From Skeletonema tropicum (Eukaryota; Bacillariophyta; Thalassiosirophyceae; Thalassiosirales; Thalassiosiraceae): a stretch of 64,000 nucleotides of DNA. Position numbers and translations under genes: made by a program. The DNA lies in the NCBI GenBank assembly GCA_037178625.1, contig CM074137.1:1922001-1986000 (forward strand). The letters are read 5' to 3'. The notes under the pieces were generated by a model, which was not told where the DNA came from, did no database searches, and saw nothing but the letters and a program-made list of their open reading frames with translations. How positions within the stretch are numbered: the stretch's first letter is position 1; the number at the start of each line of letters is the position of its first letter. Shown one piece after another: positions 9,581-22,300 of this stretch.

Positions 9581-10450
9581 ATGGTGTATATTAGATCGAG
9601 GGACGTTCGTTCATCTCGTATCGTTGTGAATCGCCCTATACCAAGGACTAAGGTCTTGTCCTTGTTTGACAATTACAGTGCATCATTTTGTGAGTTGCAT
9701 GCTTGTAGTAGTAGCTCTTGCATATCGGTTGATGTGTTGGACGAAACCATCGTCTCACAGTTGTTTGGTTCCGATCAACGCTCTCTTGCATCGTTTCGGC
9801 TTGTAGGCGGCGTTTTGCTTCGATCGTCTTTGGCTGCTAAGCTGTTGAGCAAATGTGATGTTCTGTTCGACTTATCAATATGGTATTTTTGGGATTTGGT
9901 TGTGATGCAATCAGGGTGGTCGTTATTGGACGTCACAGAGCTCAACGCTTGTCTCGGCTGCGCCGATGTTCTTTATTTGGGGTTAGTTCGTTTTCTTCCA
10001 TCCCAGCTGTGCAACCAACGATGTGTTTCAAGCCATTCCCCATGCACATCTTCTTTGTGCACTATTCGCTGCGAGAGACTGTTCTCTGTCGATGTAGCTT
10101 ATGGATTGTGCTCCGACATCAGCTTGTTGCTTTCACGGAAAGCTCTTGTCATGAAATCCGTCGCTGGGCCAGACAATTTCTCTATTAGAGAACTGGGTCA
10201 ACTCCAGTACCAATTAGATCTCCTGAATCGTATGATTGAATGCAGACGTCCCATTTCAGAGACTTTTATGTTTTGCATGGATATCAACGCCCTTTTGGTG
10301 TCCAAGCGTGGTTTGTTGGACCGCGATTTTGACGTGTTCAATTTGTCTCATATGTCAGAGCTTCTTGCTGACGAAGTCTTCAACAGCGTTCTTCTCAAGG
10401 TTTATTGTTTGAATTTCGAGCAGTTATCCGCTGATATTGTCGTGGACTAG
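9581..10450 (+). CDS. Hypothetical protein, 289 aa
   Basis: An uninterrupted frame starting MVYIRSRDVRSSRIV and ending at TAG, in a region where the other frames are broken. The protein is Leu/Ser/Cys-rich with several hydrophobic stretches (VGGVLLRSSLAAKLL, VAYGLCSDISLLL) but no clear signal peptide or catalytic motif. Palindrome P3 sits 20-55 bp beyond its stop, and the minus-strand 1188-aa gene converges on it. No family is recognised. It could be cargo of the Helitron-like element. Confidence 0.5.
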   Translation: MVYIRSRDVRSSRIVVNRPIPRTKVLSLFDNYSASFCELHACSSSSCISVDVLDETIVSQLFGSDQRSLASFRLVGGVLLRSSLAAKLLSKCDVLFDLSIWYFWDLVVMQSGWSLLDVTELNACLGCADVLYLGLVRFLPSQLCNQRCVSSHSPCTSSLCTIRCERLFSVDVAYGLCSDISLLLSRKALVMKSVAGPDNFSIRELGQLQYQLDLLNRMIECRRPISETFMFCMDINALLVSKRGLLDRDFDVFNLSHMSELLADEVFNSVLLKVYCLNFEQLSADIVVD

Positions 10451-10470
10451 TCTGATGTATCGTGTATCAA

Positions 10471-10506
10471 TTTCTATAATTGTGCATTGCACAGTTTTAC
10501 TAATTG
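10471..10506. repeat. Palindrome P3 between convergent genes
   Basis: Arms TATAATTGTGC and GCACAGTTTTA flank an ATT loop, the same design as the other copies. It is just downstream of the 289-aa gene and upstream of the 3' end of the minus-strand gene, where a terminator or polyadenylation signal would be expected. Confidence 0.8.
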
Positions 10507-10666
10507 GGCGAAGTTCTTATGTTATGGTTCTTAGTTTTGTTACTTTTTATGGCTGACCAATTGTCTCGTGTTTCATCAACCCTTTCCGTCGTTATAGCCT
10601 GTTGTTGGTCGTCGGTCAAGCTTTCGTTGTCTCTCCTTGTTATGCTCCCCATTCCCCTGTTGTTAG

Positions 10667-13600
10667 CTATTCTTCTGTCTCATTTGGTACCATCCACCTG
10701 TAATTTGCGTTGTTTGTTGTTCTCTTAGCGCCGTCGACTGATGGTTCTCCGTAGATGTAAATTGTGTTGTAAGGATCGACGACAGTGTCACCTTTCTTGC
10801 CGCTCACGTTGAACACTCTCTTATATTCCTCTCCGTTTTTTCTGTGCAAAAAGACGATTGACTTGTTCATTTCCTTCACGATCTGCGTAATAGCTGTCTT
10901 CAAAGGTAAGCCAAACAAGTTCTTTGCCCACTTCTCAGCCATCTGTTGCTCCTTCGTAGTCAACCCAATACGTTTGTTCGTTTTGTGCTTTTTCTTCCTT
11001 CCTCTCCATTTCATGTTACTCCACGCGAGGTTGATGACGTCAAAGAATCCAGTTTGGTCGTACTGTTTTCCTACCTCATATCCTTCTACTGCTTCGAATG
11101 TTGTTTCGGTTCTTGCCACGACATCGTCACTTTCAATCATCTCATCTATATCAGCTTCTGCTTCTGGAAGTGTAGGGAACAATTCATCAATGATTGCTTT
11201 TGCAATGTTTGTCATTAATCCTTCTCCCAAGATATCTTTACCAACTTTATTCTGTGCTGCTTTCACGGCTCTAGCTCTCAATTCATCCTTGCTCTCTCGT
11301 CCGTGGAGTTCGTGCTGCGTCGTATTGCCTGACTGTTGCGACACGATCGTTTTACTGGCACAATCATTGGTGCGTTGCTTTTTCGAATTTGTCTCCTCTG
11401 TATCAGTTGTTGATCCATTTTTGTCTTTACTTTGATGCTTCTCCGACTTCCTCTTCTTACTCTCCTTTCTTTTGCTTGGCTTTCCCTCCTTGGTAGCAGC
11501 AGGTTTCGTTGGAAGTGTGTACGTACGGATGAGCTTGCCCTTAAGTTGCGCAGTCCCTCTGATCAAGTCGCCCAGCTGCGTTAGCGATAACAACGATCCT
11601 GTCATTTGAAAGTCACTCGGTGATTCGATTCTAGATGTGACCGTTTCATTCCCAATCTTTAGAACCTTCATCAACTGACTTGATGTTTTCACTGAGTCGC
11701 TTGTCGTTTTGAATCGCTTGTCTTTTCCGAAGAAGAGGTCTTGGAGCTTTCTCGGATTGCCTCTCTCTTTCTCTGCGGATCGAACCACATTCCAACAAAA
11801 GATGTGGCAAATGAGCTCTACTAGTGTCATATCACCAGGAGCTGTTACGATGGTCATCACATCTCTACCCTTAGTCGGTATCTTGCTTTGTCTTTTGGTT
11901 GAACTTGCACCTGTCTCATTCGTCACTCTGACCGCCTCAATGACGTTACTTGCCAGCAATTGCTCTTTATCGAGACGTGAAGTCTTGTCCTTGTCTTTCT
12001 TTCTTACCAAGAATTCTCTGATAGCTTCACCGACCAAATCCTGGTTGTCTTCTCTCAATAGGTCTTCACTAACTTGGATGTCTTCAGGGGTAGAAGCAAT
12101 GAGTTGCATGTACTCGTGTAATAGATTCATTGTCACCATGAAGTTTAGTGCCGCGATATTCACATCTCTCTCTGTGCCTTCATCTTCCTTCAGCGTCTTC
12201 AGGACAACTGCGATCTCTTTTGCTGCCATACTAATCAATCCGAAACTTTTCGCTTGATTTCAATGAATAGATACTTGTTAGTCAAGGTACAACGAGCACA
12301 AGTTTACGAATGAAATGATACCAAGCTTGTTCTTACCAATACTCAATCTCAAATCATTCGCCATATCTTTGGTTTGCGACATGATGCTGAAGGCATTTAA
12401 AGTTTGATCAAGCAAGGCATCTGCGTTGAACAGTTTGGCAGACTCGACTGTGTAGACCAACGCTGCAGTACTTGTCGCCATGATCCCTTCAACTGACCTG
12501 TCCCATAGTTTAGGCGTGTCATTGTATTTTCCATCAGTATCATCCTTGGGTATCACAATCGTGTTCACTCCTGATCTTGGCATAATAATTCCGCCTGCCA
12601 ACATTGCGCTTATCTGCTTTGAGGTAAATAGCTGCATTCCATCAGTTTCAAGCAATGACTGTACCGCTACCGCGAGTGGGAAAAATCTGGCCATGCTGTG
12701 CTCAACAGTCATCGGGTAGTTCCCTGTAGAACCGAAGTTGTCCATATTACACTTGACAGGCAATTTGAGTACATCATTTGGTCCTCCACCATCAACTCTG
12801 AGCTGCACTTCGTTTTGGCACGTCTCGTATTCACGCATTGGATTCTCGTAGTATTGAGTGAGCGGCTCTTCGGTGAAACTTGGGTCATCTTCAAACTCTT
12901 CAAGTGTCCTTGCCGTTCGCGCTCTCAGCCCCTTTATGGTCAAAACTTTACCTTTGCTGACTATCTTACCGTTAGTACCAACTTCCTTCTCAGTCCAATC
13001 CTCATGGTCTCTTCTCACAGAATTATGCTTAGTTAAGCCTCTGTATATATTTAGTACTGTTGATCCAAGCTTCCTTTTGCTCACGTTCTTGCTTTTCTCG
13101 GCTAGAAGAGTTTCCGCGAGGTGAGGCGCGGGGAAAGATTCGGTAGCAGTCCTTGATGCTACTGTAATGTGAGCGTCGAAGGGGTGGCTCAATATTGCAT
13201 CACTGTCCGATTTTTTCAATTTCTCAAGAGCATTCTCCATGGCGTCATGTTCGTTATCTTCAATTCCTACGAATGAATTGGTCAAGAACGTCGGATCTCC
13301 GGGATTGCTTGGCTTGAAGAAGTAGCCTGACTCTCTCTTCACTTTGCATCGCAGCAGAGCTGCCAATAATGCTATCAAGCGGTGGTTGCCTTCAACAGCT
13401 GTGACATAGAATTTCAATGAAGCAGTGAAGGAAGTGTAGAAATGACCAAATCCCTCGATACCATCTTGGACTGCCACATTGACTTCATTTTGACTTTCAT
13501 CTAGCCAATGGTGCTTTCTTGCAGTGCTCAAAAGCTTTCGTTGACCTTCGACTGTTGTCACATTAGCAGTTAATGCCTCTGATATTTCTCTTTTCGTTTC

Positions 13601-14613
13601 ATCTGTGCCACTACCATCATCTCCGTTGAGTACGTCGATTAAGTGTGATAGCTCTGGAACATACGTGAATGGCAATCCGTAAGCCACACTAGTCCTCGCT
13701 TCTTCACTGGATGCAATCAATGACATATGAGTTGCATTGACTGGTTCTGTCTTCTCCTGTTATTAATGTGGAGTAGCATCAATCAAGTGTTAGTTGTGAG
13801 TTCAGCAACGGATCTATAAATCAATATTCGTATAATCGCACAGTGAGCAATTATACAAATCAAGTAGCATGATGTAGTTTGGCTGCAGCAATCGATCGAC
13901 GAATCAATATTACCAAAATTGTACAGTGATCAAATTTACAAATTCGTTCTGTGCAACATCGCAATCGATCAACGAATCAACATTCCCAAATTTGTACAGT
14001 GATCAATTTTACAAAATGGTTCGTTGCGCAGATTCAACAAAAGTAAACTCACGCAATCTTCCGCGGAATCATCCTCCGCTGCTTTCTTGCTGAAGTGTAA
14101 GTGTATCTGACTGTCGTTCATTTCTTTGTTGTCGCCGGATTTACCCGTAGCCACCAGTTTCAATAGCCCGAGTATCTTCTCTTGCTGTGGTACCGCTTGA
14201 TTTACATTCTCCGCTACCAATTTGCCTTCTTTATCCAAATGGGTGAAGCAAACGAAAACCGTAGCACTAATTTTTGTTGGCAGGCCCGTATTTGTGCCTT
14301 TGATGTAATGCTCAGGTCGATCTTCCTCGACTTGCTGCGTAGTCGTTTCTGTACCTGCTGTTGGTTTGTCAGGGGTGATAACGTTGTTGGTGGTTGGTCT
14401 GGTGACAGCCTCGGCAGTATGATCGGTAGGTGTGTTATTCTTTCCGGGGGTGTTCATCTGGTTGTCCGGCGGACTCGTTGTCTCCTTTAACGTGCTTTTT
14501 GCGTCCACAGCTTCAGCTGCAGATTCAACCGCAGATTCAGTTGCATCTGTAGCTTCAGGTGAGTTCATGGTGTCGTCGTTATCGTGTTCAGTTGGATGTT
14601 GTTTGTCGGTCAT
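10667..14613 (-). CDS. Three-exon unknown protein, 1188 aa
   Basis: Exons are 14613-14053, 13756-12337 and 12252-10667. The introns are 14052-13757 (GTGAGT donor, ACAG acceptor, AACTAAC branch) and 12336-12253 (GTAAGA donor, TGACTAAC branch). Exon lengths of 561, 1420 and 1586 nt keep one frame to the TAG, which supports the model. The N-terminus (about 1-110) is Thr/Ala/Glu-rich and probably disordered. A central globular part contains TAVEGNHRLIALLAALL, faintly like the EGNHR/DGQHR signature of ParB-type proteins, too weak to name. About residues 870-930 form a Lys/Ser-rich linker, and the end carries a folded-looking domain (NKSIVFLHRKNGEEYKRVF). It is divergent from the MBD-like gene. No family is recognised. 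Confidence 0.65.
13828..14019. repeat. Palindromes P4, P5, P6 in intron 1 of the 1188-aa gene
   Basis: Three copies lie in a 296-nt intron: P4 13828-13860 (GTATAAT arms), P5 13910-13944 and P6 13984-14019. P5 and P6 both have TTGTACAGTGATCAA centres and share an upstream ATCGATC(G/A)ACGAATCAA, so they look like a local duplication. Confidence 0.8.
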
Positions 14614-15479
14614 GATTTGGTGGAGCGCTGTTGCGTTTTATGCGAGATCTGTGCGGCGGATTCGTTGGGTGCGGTGCTTTGCTCTGAATTACTTCCGGAA
14701 CTTAAACTTGAAGTGTTGGGATTTTCCCCCCTCCTATCCCCGCTGAAATGCCCATTTTGATTGTCATTTAGATGCTATATCTTATGATTTAGATCTAAAA
14801 ATCGCTTGATTTGTGCTAGAAAGGACTTTTCCAGGCTAATTAAGTCAGATTGTCGATGAGCTTCTTCGTTCTTTCCGGTGTGCATCCCCGTCACCATCTA
14901 TTTTCTTCATTTTTTCTCTGAGTGACGTGGTAAACTTCGTTACTTAAGGAATTAGTACACTTGATTCCAATCGTCTTACGTCACAAAGTACCAGAAGTCA
15001 GGTGTTGGCAAAATCCAATGAACAAAAAAGTATTTAAGTTCATGCAGCAAGTACTCAGGTCGACATTGGCTCAATTACATTATCTGCCGAGTCGTCTATT
15101 GATGCAAGTCTAAATAGACGCCGACGTTGGTTGCCGACGTGTTTGCATTTGAATAACTGCCGATCTTTGGCCACGTACTGATCAATACGTCAGTTCTTAA
15201 CTCCACGTCGACGTCTTGTGTTGAGCTGAATCTTTTTGTCGACGTGTTGTCGATGTGTTGAACCACAAGATCTTGTGTTGCCGACGTAGCTTACGAAGGA
15301 ACTCGTTTACTTCATGACGTGGTTGGTTATTGATTGCATTGTTCTCTGCTGATTATTGCGCTGGTGCGTTGGCGGCGGTTATGTAGGCAGTTTGTACGTT
15401 GTCGAGCCGTTCAACAGCTCTCATAAATTATGCATTGCATCATTTACATCATCACATTTCTACATTGTCCGAATAAATA
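14614..15479. promoter_or_regulatory. Bidirectional promoter region with CRE/G-box-like sites
   Basis: This 866-bp space separates two divergent start codons (14613 minus, 15480 plus) and has no gene. It holds TGACGTGG at 14923-14930 and 15315-15322 and TTACGTCA at 14976-14983, all of bZIP-binding type. It also has several GTCGACGT/GCCGACGT motifs (about 15120-15295). No TATA box stands out. A regulatory role is inferred from position and motifs. Confidence 0.5.
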
Positions 15480-18400
15480 ATGAAGTTTGGCAACACAAAT
15501 CCAGTTATATCCACCGTTGGTAGTAATGGTAAGGGCTTCCGTGCCGTGCGGAATCGGAGCAATGTCGATGCACGTCTTACTTCGTCAGGGGTCAAGACTG
15601 CCGCTAAACCGTCGGCTCCTGTCATTGCATTGAGCGTAACAGACATCAATTGGCGTTTGGTGCGTACCGACGATCGTATCTTCTCGCTGCTAGCGTCTGT
15701 TGCATTAGGCGATGGGTTTGACGTTGCCAAGTTGGAGAAGGAACAACTGCTCTTTTCTGCTCTTTCCGTCTTTGAAGTCGGGTCAATCAAGTACATCCTG
15801 AATGAACTGTCTGAACATTACCCGAATGTCCCAGTTGGTAAGACTGATTCTACTGACAAAGATGATCTGGTGTCTGCAGCGGTCAACTTCTTAATGTTTG
15901 CCGCTATTGCTCAGAAAGGAGGTACAAGCCAAGCGCCGTACACTTCAAATTGTGAGCATTTTTGGTAAGAGAGAAGGTTAACCTTCGTGTGGTTCAATGA
16001 TTTTGGTATTTTTGTTCATTGTACCGTTTTACAAATTCTGTCTTTCCTTTTTACTTACAAGTTTTTTTTTCAACCTTCAACTTCACACCAGTGATGAGAA
16101 CGGGAAACTTGTACTTGAAGACAAAACTCATTCGGGCTCCCGTGATCAACCTGTTCAAGATGATGATGAACCGGATTTGTCCGAGAAAGGTGCTGTCACG
16201 AAAAAGTCTAAACCGGTACCTGTCCGAGAGAAGGCCTCTCCTGATTCAACTATCATGTGAGTTTATTTTGTGTGCATGTGCACTGCCGCACTAAGTATCG
16301 CTTGCTTATTGAATCATTTTAGTATAATCGATCACTGAACAATTTTACCTAATAAATAAATGCAACTGCCTTCTACATAGCGAGAATGAGTGGGTTGATT
16401 ACACCCATTCAGATCTCTCGGATGGATGGAAAAGGAAGAGTATCAAGCGTAAGGGCGGCAAATCCCGCGGAACTATTTACCACCATTACCTCTCCCCTGA
16501 CAACAAAGTTTTCAAGAGTTTGACGCGAGCGAAGGCACATTCCTCTCCATCGAACGTCACTGAGACTGCTCCTCCCTCGTCTAAGTCGAATGGCAATCCT
16601 AATGACTTCGTTGATACTGTTGATTTGATTGCAAGAGGTGATATTGCTGATAGTGTACAACGACTCAGGAAACTCGTTGTAAATGAGTATCAAGAAACTT
16701 TTTCTGTTACGGACGATGTTGACAATTTGGCAATGTCGAAATTAGCAAAGAAGATGCGATTGAAACAAATCATTACAGCTGGTGCGGATCATGTTCAGAG
16801 GCCGACCGGTGACAAGTTGGTACCGAGGAACACTTTTAGTATCCTCCACGCACTCGCTTGTGTAGTTGATAACGTGGCTCTCAACACAGAGGAGAAACTG
16901 CTGCCGTTCGTCGCTGATGTCATGTATATGGCTGCGAATGAACCCTTCTATCCTCGTATCAAAAGAGTGATGGACGAATTCATTTATGAATGCGAATACT
17001 CATACAACAAAGTACATCGCTCGATTGACTGGTATTTCACATTGCTCGATGTATTGAGCACAATCATGTGTCTTGAAATTTGTGTGCTGCTGCCACCTGA
17101 TGGATGCCATGGAGAAAGCGGTGAAACGAGGATTGTTTCCTTCGCTCCAGGCGGGCTAAAGTGCCCAAGAAAAGTCTATTTCAGGCTACTCATTGACCGC
17201 ACTATTACTGATTGTCGCCTCGGTGATGGTGGTGACAATGTTGCTGGTGTGTCCGTTTATATCGAGAGGGATTTGGATTTGACCACTTCCGATGATGATG
17301 GTCTAGATGGTCATGACGATGATGATCAATTCGATGATATCAGTGGTACTGACGAGCAATCAAAGCAAAATAATTCATCGGACCGCAGCAGTGATGAAAT
17401 TGATGTTGTGAGGGATGATGGCTTTGTATCATCAGTATTCCAGCTGTTGAAGGAGACAAATAATTGGAATGAGTTGGAAGTGTCTGACCCAGGTGATAAG
17501 TTCGGCCTACCTTCATCAATTGCAAGAAGTTTACTTGCCTTTTTTCAAGAGACGAACCATCCGATGCAATGTTTTACTTACGAGTTATTCTTGAAATGGT
17601 GTGCTAGTCAGTTGGATGACTTTTGTAATAACGAGGTCTACGCTGAAGGCAGCAAAAAAGTTGTCGCAGAGTGGTTGAAAGAAGAGACTCATTTTAAGAG
17701 ATCGCTCGCTCATTCAATTGATTGGTACAAATCTCTGTTGAGCGCAATCTGTGTGCGTTGCCAAGTTAGAGTGGCGATTGCAATACCCCCTCACAAAGAC
17801 TGGTCTGCGAAAAGTTTTACAGTCATTAATTTACCTGATTGGGGGGCAAACAACATGACGGGTGTGGCGATTGATGACAGAAATCTTGTGTTTCGTCTAC
17901 TTTATCAAGATCATGATTCAGGTAACGATTGCATTGTTGGGGTCTCTGCGTTTCGTGTAAGCAAAGTTCAACCTGTGCAGAATCCGTATAAGAAACTGAG
18001 TGGTAGTCTTACCGCTGAGCAGAAGCGGGGTTCTATCCAGTTGACCAAAGCTACAAGCGAAGTAATTGAAGAAGTCAGTGATGCTAGTACTGCTAGGTCT
18101 CTTTTTACCACTCCTGTGAGGAAGAAGGTGGTTGGGAAGCCCACATCCTTGCTCGACCATGGTTCTCAACCGTGTAAACGCAGCATTGAAGACAGGTTAG
18201 CTCAAGAAAAAGCTGCTCTGTTGAAAAGGATCAAATTGTTGGAAAAGGGGAAGAGCAATGTTGTATCGTCTCCTGCAACTTCTTCGTCGATGGTTACTGC
18301 TGAAGAAGTGAAAGGTGAGTTCAAGTCGGGCGGTTCTACAAGCTTGACTGGTATGGAGGTATTGGGGAGCGAGAGTACTATAGGTGATCATAGTCACAAT

Positions 18401-19225
18401 GGCGGTGGCGGTGGCGGTGGAGCATGGCAAAACGTGGATATTTCTTCTGTCACGACTGGTACATCTTCTCCTCTGAAATCATCGTTGAGTCCGATTACTG
18501 TTGAAGTGTCTTGTCCTATCACACACAACAAGTCCAGTAAACAAGTCTATATTATCTTCTTTACGGAGATGGGGCGTAGGGCCTGGTACCTGAAGGGTGA
18601 GCATGTCAGATCGATTCTACTGACTTACTGGAACAATGTATCCAGTGCTGGAGACACGGTGCCTAACTGGTACGAATGTTTCACGGAAACCTTCATTAAG
18701 GAACAAAACTACTCCACCGACAACATTCTCAAGAGAAAACAAACTACATCGAATTATCCAGTGACAAAGTTGATTACAGTGCTTATGGTACCTACTGGCA
18801 GCTTTCCGATCGAGACCCACTTGCGAAAGATCGAGAACAGAATGAAGCAATTGATGAGCGATGCAGAAAAACCAGCGTACATTGCTTTGAAGGTCATGGA
18901 AGAGAATAACAACACGATGTACAATCGATTCCTTGAGGGCAAGTTCAGGAACCGCCCCAAAAAGAACGTTCCATACAAAGACAGGAATGAGCTTTTGCAA
19001 GACATTATTTCGGACTTTCAACATACTTGGAAATCTGGGTTTGATTCAGTCACTTACGGAGTACCTTTGAACAAGTACCTGACCGACTTCGGAATCAAAG
19101 CGCACCTTCAATCTATTGGTTACTCGTCGTTTGACGATGTCACTGAAAATGAGAGGAGAAATGTCTTCAAGAGTGGAAATTTTCCTGATTGGAACGAAAT
19201 TATTGAGGATACTATCATGGAATGA
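15480..19225 (+). CDS. MBD-like domain protein with duplicated internal module, 1164 aa
   Basis: Exons are 15480-15964, 16092-16256 and 16381-19225. The introns (GTAAGA...CCAG and GTGAGT...ATAG) keep phase through 3495 nt. Residues about 228-275 match a methyl-CpG-binding domain: DGWKRKS, KRKGGKSRG, Y and SPDNKVFKS align with GWxRK, QRKSGxSxG, Y and xPxGKxFRS of MBD proteins. Two copies of a module of roughly 110 aa follow, marked by RSIDWYFTLLD...VLLPPDG and HSIDWYKSLLS...AIPPHKD, separated by an acidic stretch. A Gly7 linker and a C-terminal unknown domain complete it. In a transposon such a protein might read or counter DNA methylation; that is inference. A C-terminal splice to the next gene was looked for and not found. 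Confidence 0.7.
16320..16352. repeat. Palindrome P7 in intron 2 of the MBD-like gene
   Basis: The copy reads AGTATAATCGATCACTGAAC then AATTTTACCTAAT, between the branch region and the acceptor. It is degenerate but recognisable by the ATCACTG centre and AATTTTAC arm. Confidence 0.7.
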
Positions 19226-19383
19226 TTAGCCACTGAGTTTGGGGAGTAGAATGGGGTGGGGAGGATTGGTGGGATTCTATACATGAATTGGGATATATCT
19301 GCATTTCTTTTTAACAATAAGAAATTTCGTCGTCGTTTACTAATCAGCGCCTTTTTCTTTTAATTGCGTTCTTGTACTTGCAG

Positions 19384-22300
19384 TTGTCACTCCGGTGAAG
19401 GAGTCACATGTAGGTGAATCGACGACAACGCCAAGTGAGTGTTGCCATCACGTTGTCGTACGCTTTGATTCGTATTTGCTTTGGTTTGGTATCACTTACT
19501 GACTGACATTTGTAAATCTGTCCACTGCACAATTTTACCAAATTACCAAGCGACTGTAATATCTTTGCCGCACATCATACTTTTCGTGACGAGCTGGTTA
19601 CGGACTGTCCTTGGAGTTAAGCAACTACGTAATAAAGGAATACTGATTAAGGTAATTAAAGAGCAAAGCAAATCCGTCGCTCTCAAATTACAGGAAGGTC
19701 ACCGCGAGTCGGTGATACAATTCAATGCAAGAAAGGGAGGACCGTCTGAGCTGCTAACTACAATCATTGTAGTTGTGGCGTTATCCAGCATTGTTACGCT
19801 TCAGCAGCACGATGTCAAGAGTCCCAATGCGCGCACAGTCTGTGATGACTTGGTTCGTGCAGGCATACGACAACAGCAGAATGTGATCTCGGCTGAACCA
19901 CCATCTGCATCATCGGTGACCCAGAAAAGCTTTACACCATTGCCAGTGGCAGTCGACATATTATCACAATGTTTCGTGATACCTTTCAAGACGAGCAATA
20001 GCAGCCTCTTGCTTGCAGACAAATGTTCGACTGACCTATCCCACAGGCTGGCAAAACTCATCGGGCAAGATGATGCATCAAACTACGCCGCATTTTTCGA
20101 GAACTCTCTCAGGGACAGTATGAAAAGGAATTTGATTGTTCACGGAATGGATCTGGCGACGCTTAAACCTGGACAGTGGTTAAATGACGCGGTACTGCAA
20201 TTCTGGTTCAAGTGGATATCAACACCCAGATGCCCTGGCGACAACGCTTCTTCTGTGCACATCTGTTCAACGTATCTCCTGTCAGGGGCCCTGAGCGAGG
20301 GGTACAGTGACACGATGAAGAAGTTCCTGAAGAATGTCAACATTTTCGAGAAGAAAATCGTCATGTTTCCTGTGCACCTTGCCAGTCATTGGTCGTTAGT
20401 AGCGGTACTGAATCCAAACCTGATAAAACAGACCAAAGCAAGATTTGGGGATACGACCTACAGCAAAGATGTCACAGCTATGATACACTTGGATTCACTT
20501 GGGAGCGGTACTCTCCACAACAGGAGGGAAATAGCGCAAGCTGTTCGAAACGTTCTCAACGCAGAGTGGAGAAGGCATCATGATGATGCGCTAGATAGAT
20601 TCGAGATGCCTTTCTCTCATAGACACAAGTCGTTCCAATTGCATTTTCCCGAAGGTGAGCGAAGTCTATCAGTCAATCAATTTCAGTTACTGTGTCGTTT
20701 CACTATCTCAATCTCACGCTCTTTTGTGTTATACCAGTTATGGACCAGGGGAACGGCTACGACTGTGGCGTACACGTATGTCGCTACGCTTACAATCTAG
20801 TTCAGATGGTTGACTTGAAGGTCAAGAATAAAGATTTCACTGACAATTTCGCCAGCTGTATAAGCAGTCATGACTTGTTTGATTACAACGCAGACGACAT
20901 CAATAGATTGAGGACCGAAATGTATGACCTCATAGTACACATCACCAGCCTGTATCGAAATCACCGAGATACATTGATTGACTGCTTGAGCGAAAGTGAT
21001 GATGAGGATGATGACGATGATGTGGAGATTATATCTCCCGTGACACAGACAAGCGATGACTCAGTTGGCGATAAATCCGATCATGTGTCCAACAGCGATT
21101 CGTCTTACTCTCAATTGGACGATGATGACGACGACCTGTCCGCTGATACCACAGGTGAGTTTATTTTGAACTATGTTGTACATGGTACACAACTATTGGT
21201 AAAATTGTGCACTGCTCCATTTTACTAATGACATCATTTTGTGCAGGCGACCTCGATCAGATACATTACAGAACCGACAAGACATACAATTACATCGACC
21301 TGGATTGCAATCTCGCCCGCGATGACGGGGATGCCGACTCAAGCGACTTGAATGTATTCGTACAGCTGGGAGATATCATAGAATACCGCAGTTCAAAGAA
21401 GGATGCACCCATGAAGGGTCAGATTGTGTCGATTGGGGCTCTCTCCTCTGACAGAATTCTCCAAGTATCGAATGGGACATGGCTCAGTAGGAAGGTCCAC
21501 CAGGTAAAGCGCATCGAGATCGTTCGACCTATGGAAGACAAGAGGCTGGTCAATCCTTCGCCTAAGTGGAAGGGTCTCGACAAGGTGGTAGTCATTCCAC
21601 CATTCGAGACGGTTGATGAGGACGACGAGGTAGACGGAGTGGTAGAGAATGATATCAATAGTGGAGGGACCGCTACCACTGCTGACACCACCAGTCCAGC
21701 CGAGAGCAATGCTAGTGGAGAACCAACTGCAGGTACAAACCAAAAGGAAGAAGAACAAGAAGAAGAACAGATCCCCATGTTCACTTCTAGGTCGGAGAAA
21801 AATAAAAGAGAGAGGACGTCGTGTGGGTCAACAAATACCAGTCATTGGGGTGAAACAGTGAAGGTGAGGACAGAAGAGAAGTACTTGGATAAGAGGCGTG
21901 CGACACACACTTACATCCGATGGGCCAAGGACGGCGTTGAGTATGACAGAGCTAAATCAGCGGTGAACAAGATGTATGTACATACGCTAAATTACGGCAT
22001 CGTTGACAAATTCTACGAAAAGGAGCCATTTGCAGCTTCCACGAAGGATGAGTTCAACAAGTCAATTAAGTCTTTGAAGGACGCTGTGAACAACCGGATT
22101 AAGACGAATGGAGTCACAATCGCCATCAAATTTGACATCACCTTCATGGACAATCCCTGTTACGGCGAACACGGCCGTTCCAAAGAAACGAATCGATCGA
22201 GGCAGACTATCGAGGAGATGTTGAAATTCGAATATAAAATGAAGACGCTGCAGCTGCAAACTTGCAGTGTCTGCCGCGAGAACAGGCTCGAATTTTCGGA

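Noticed and set aside
10504..10728. 74-aa plus-strand frame
   Set aside because: Overlaps the end of the well-supported 1188-aa gene on the other strand and has only a generic hydrophobic composition.
19226..19434. Splice joining the MBD-like gene to the Ulp1 gene
   Set aside because: No canonical donor in the correct phase was found before the MBD-like stop codon, although the mini-exon at 19384-19434 shows that the Ulp1 gene has an unseen upstream exon.
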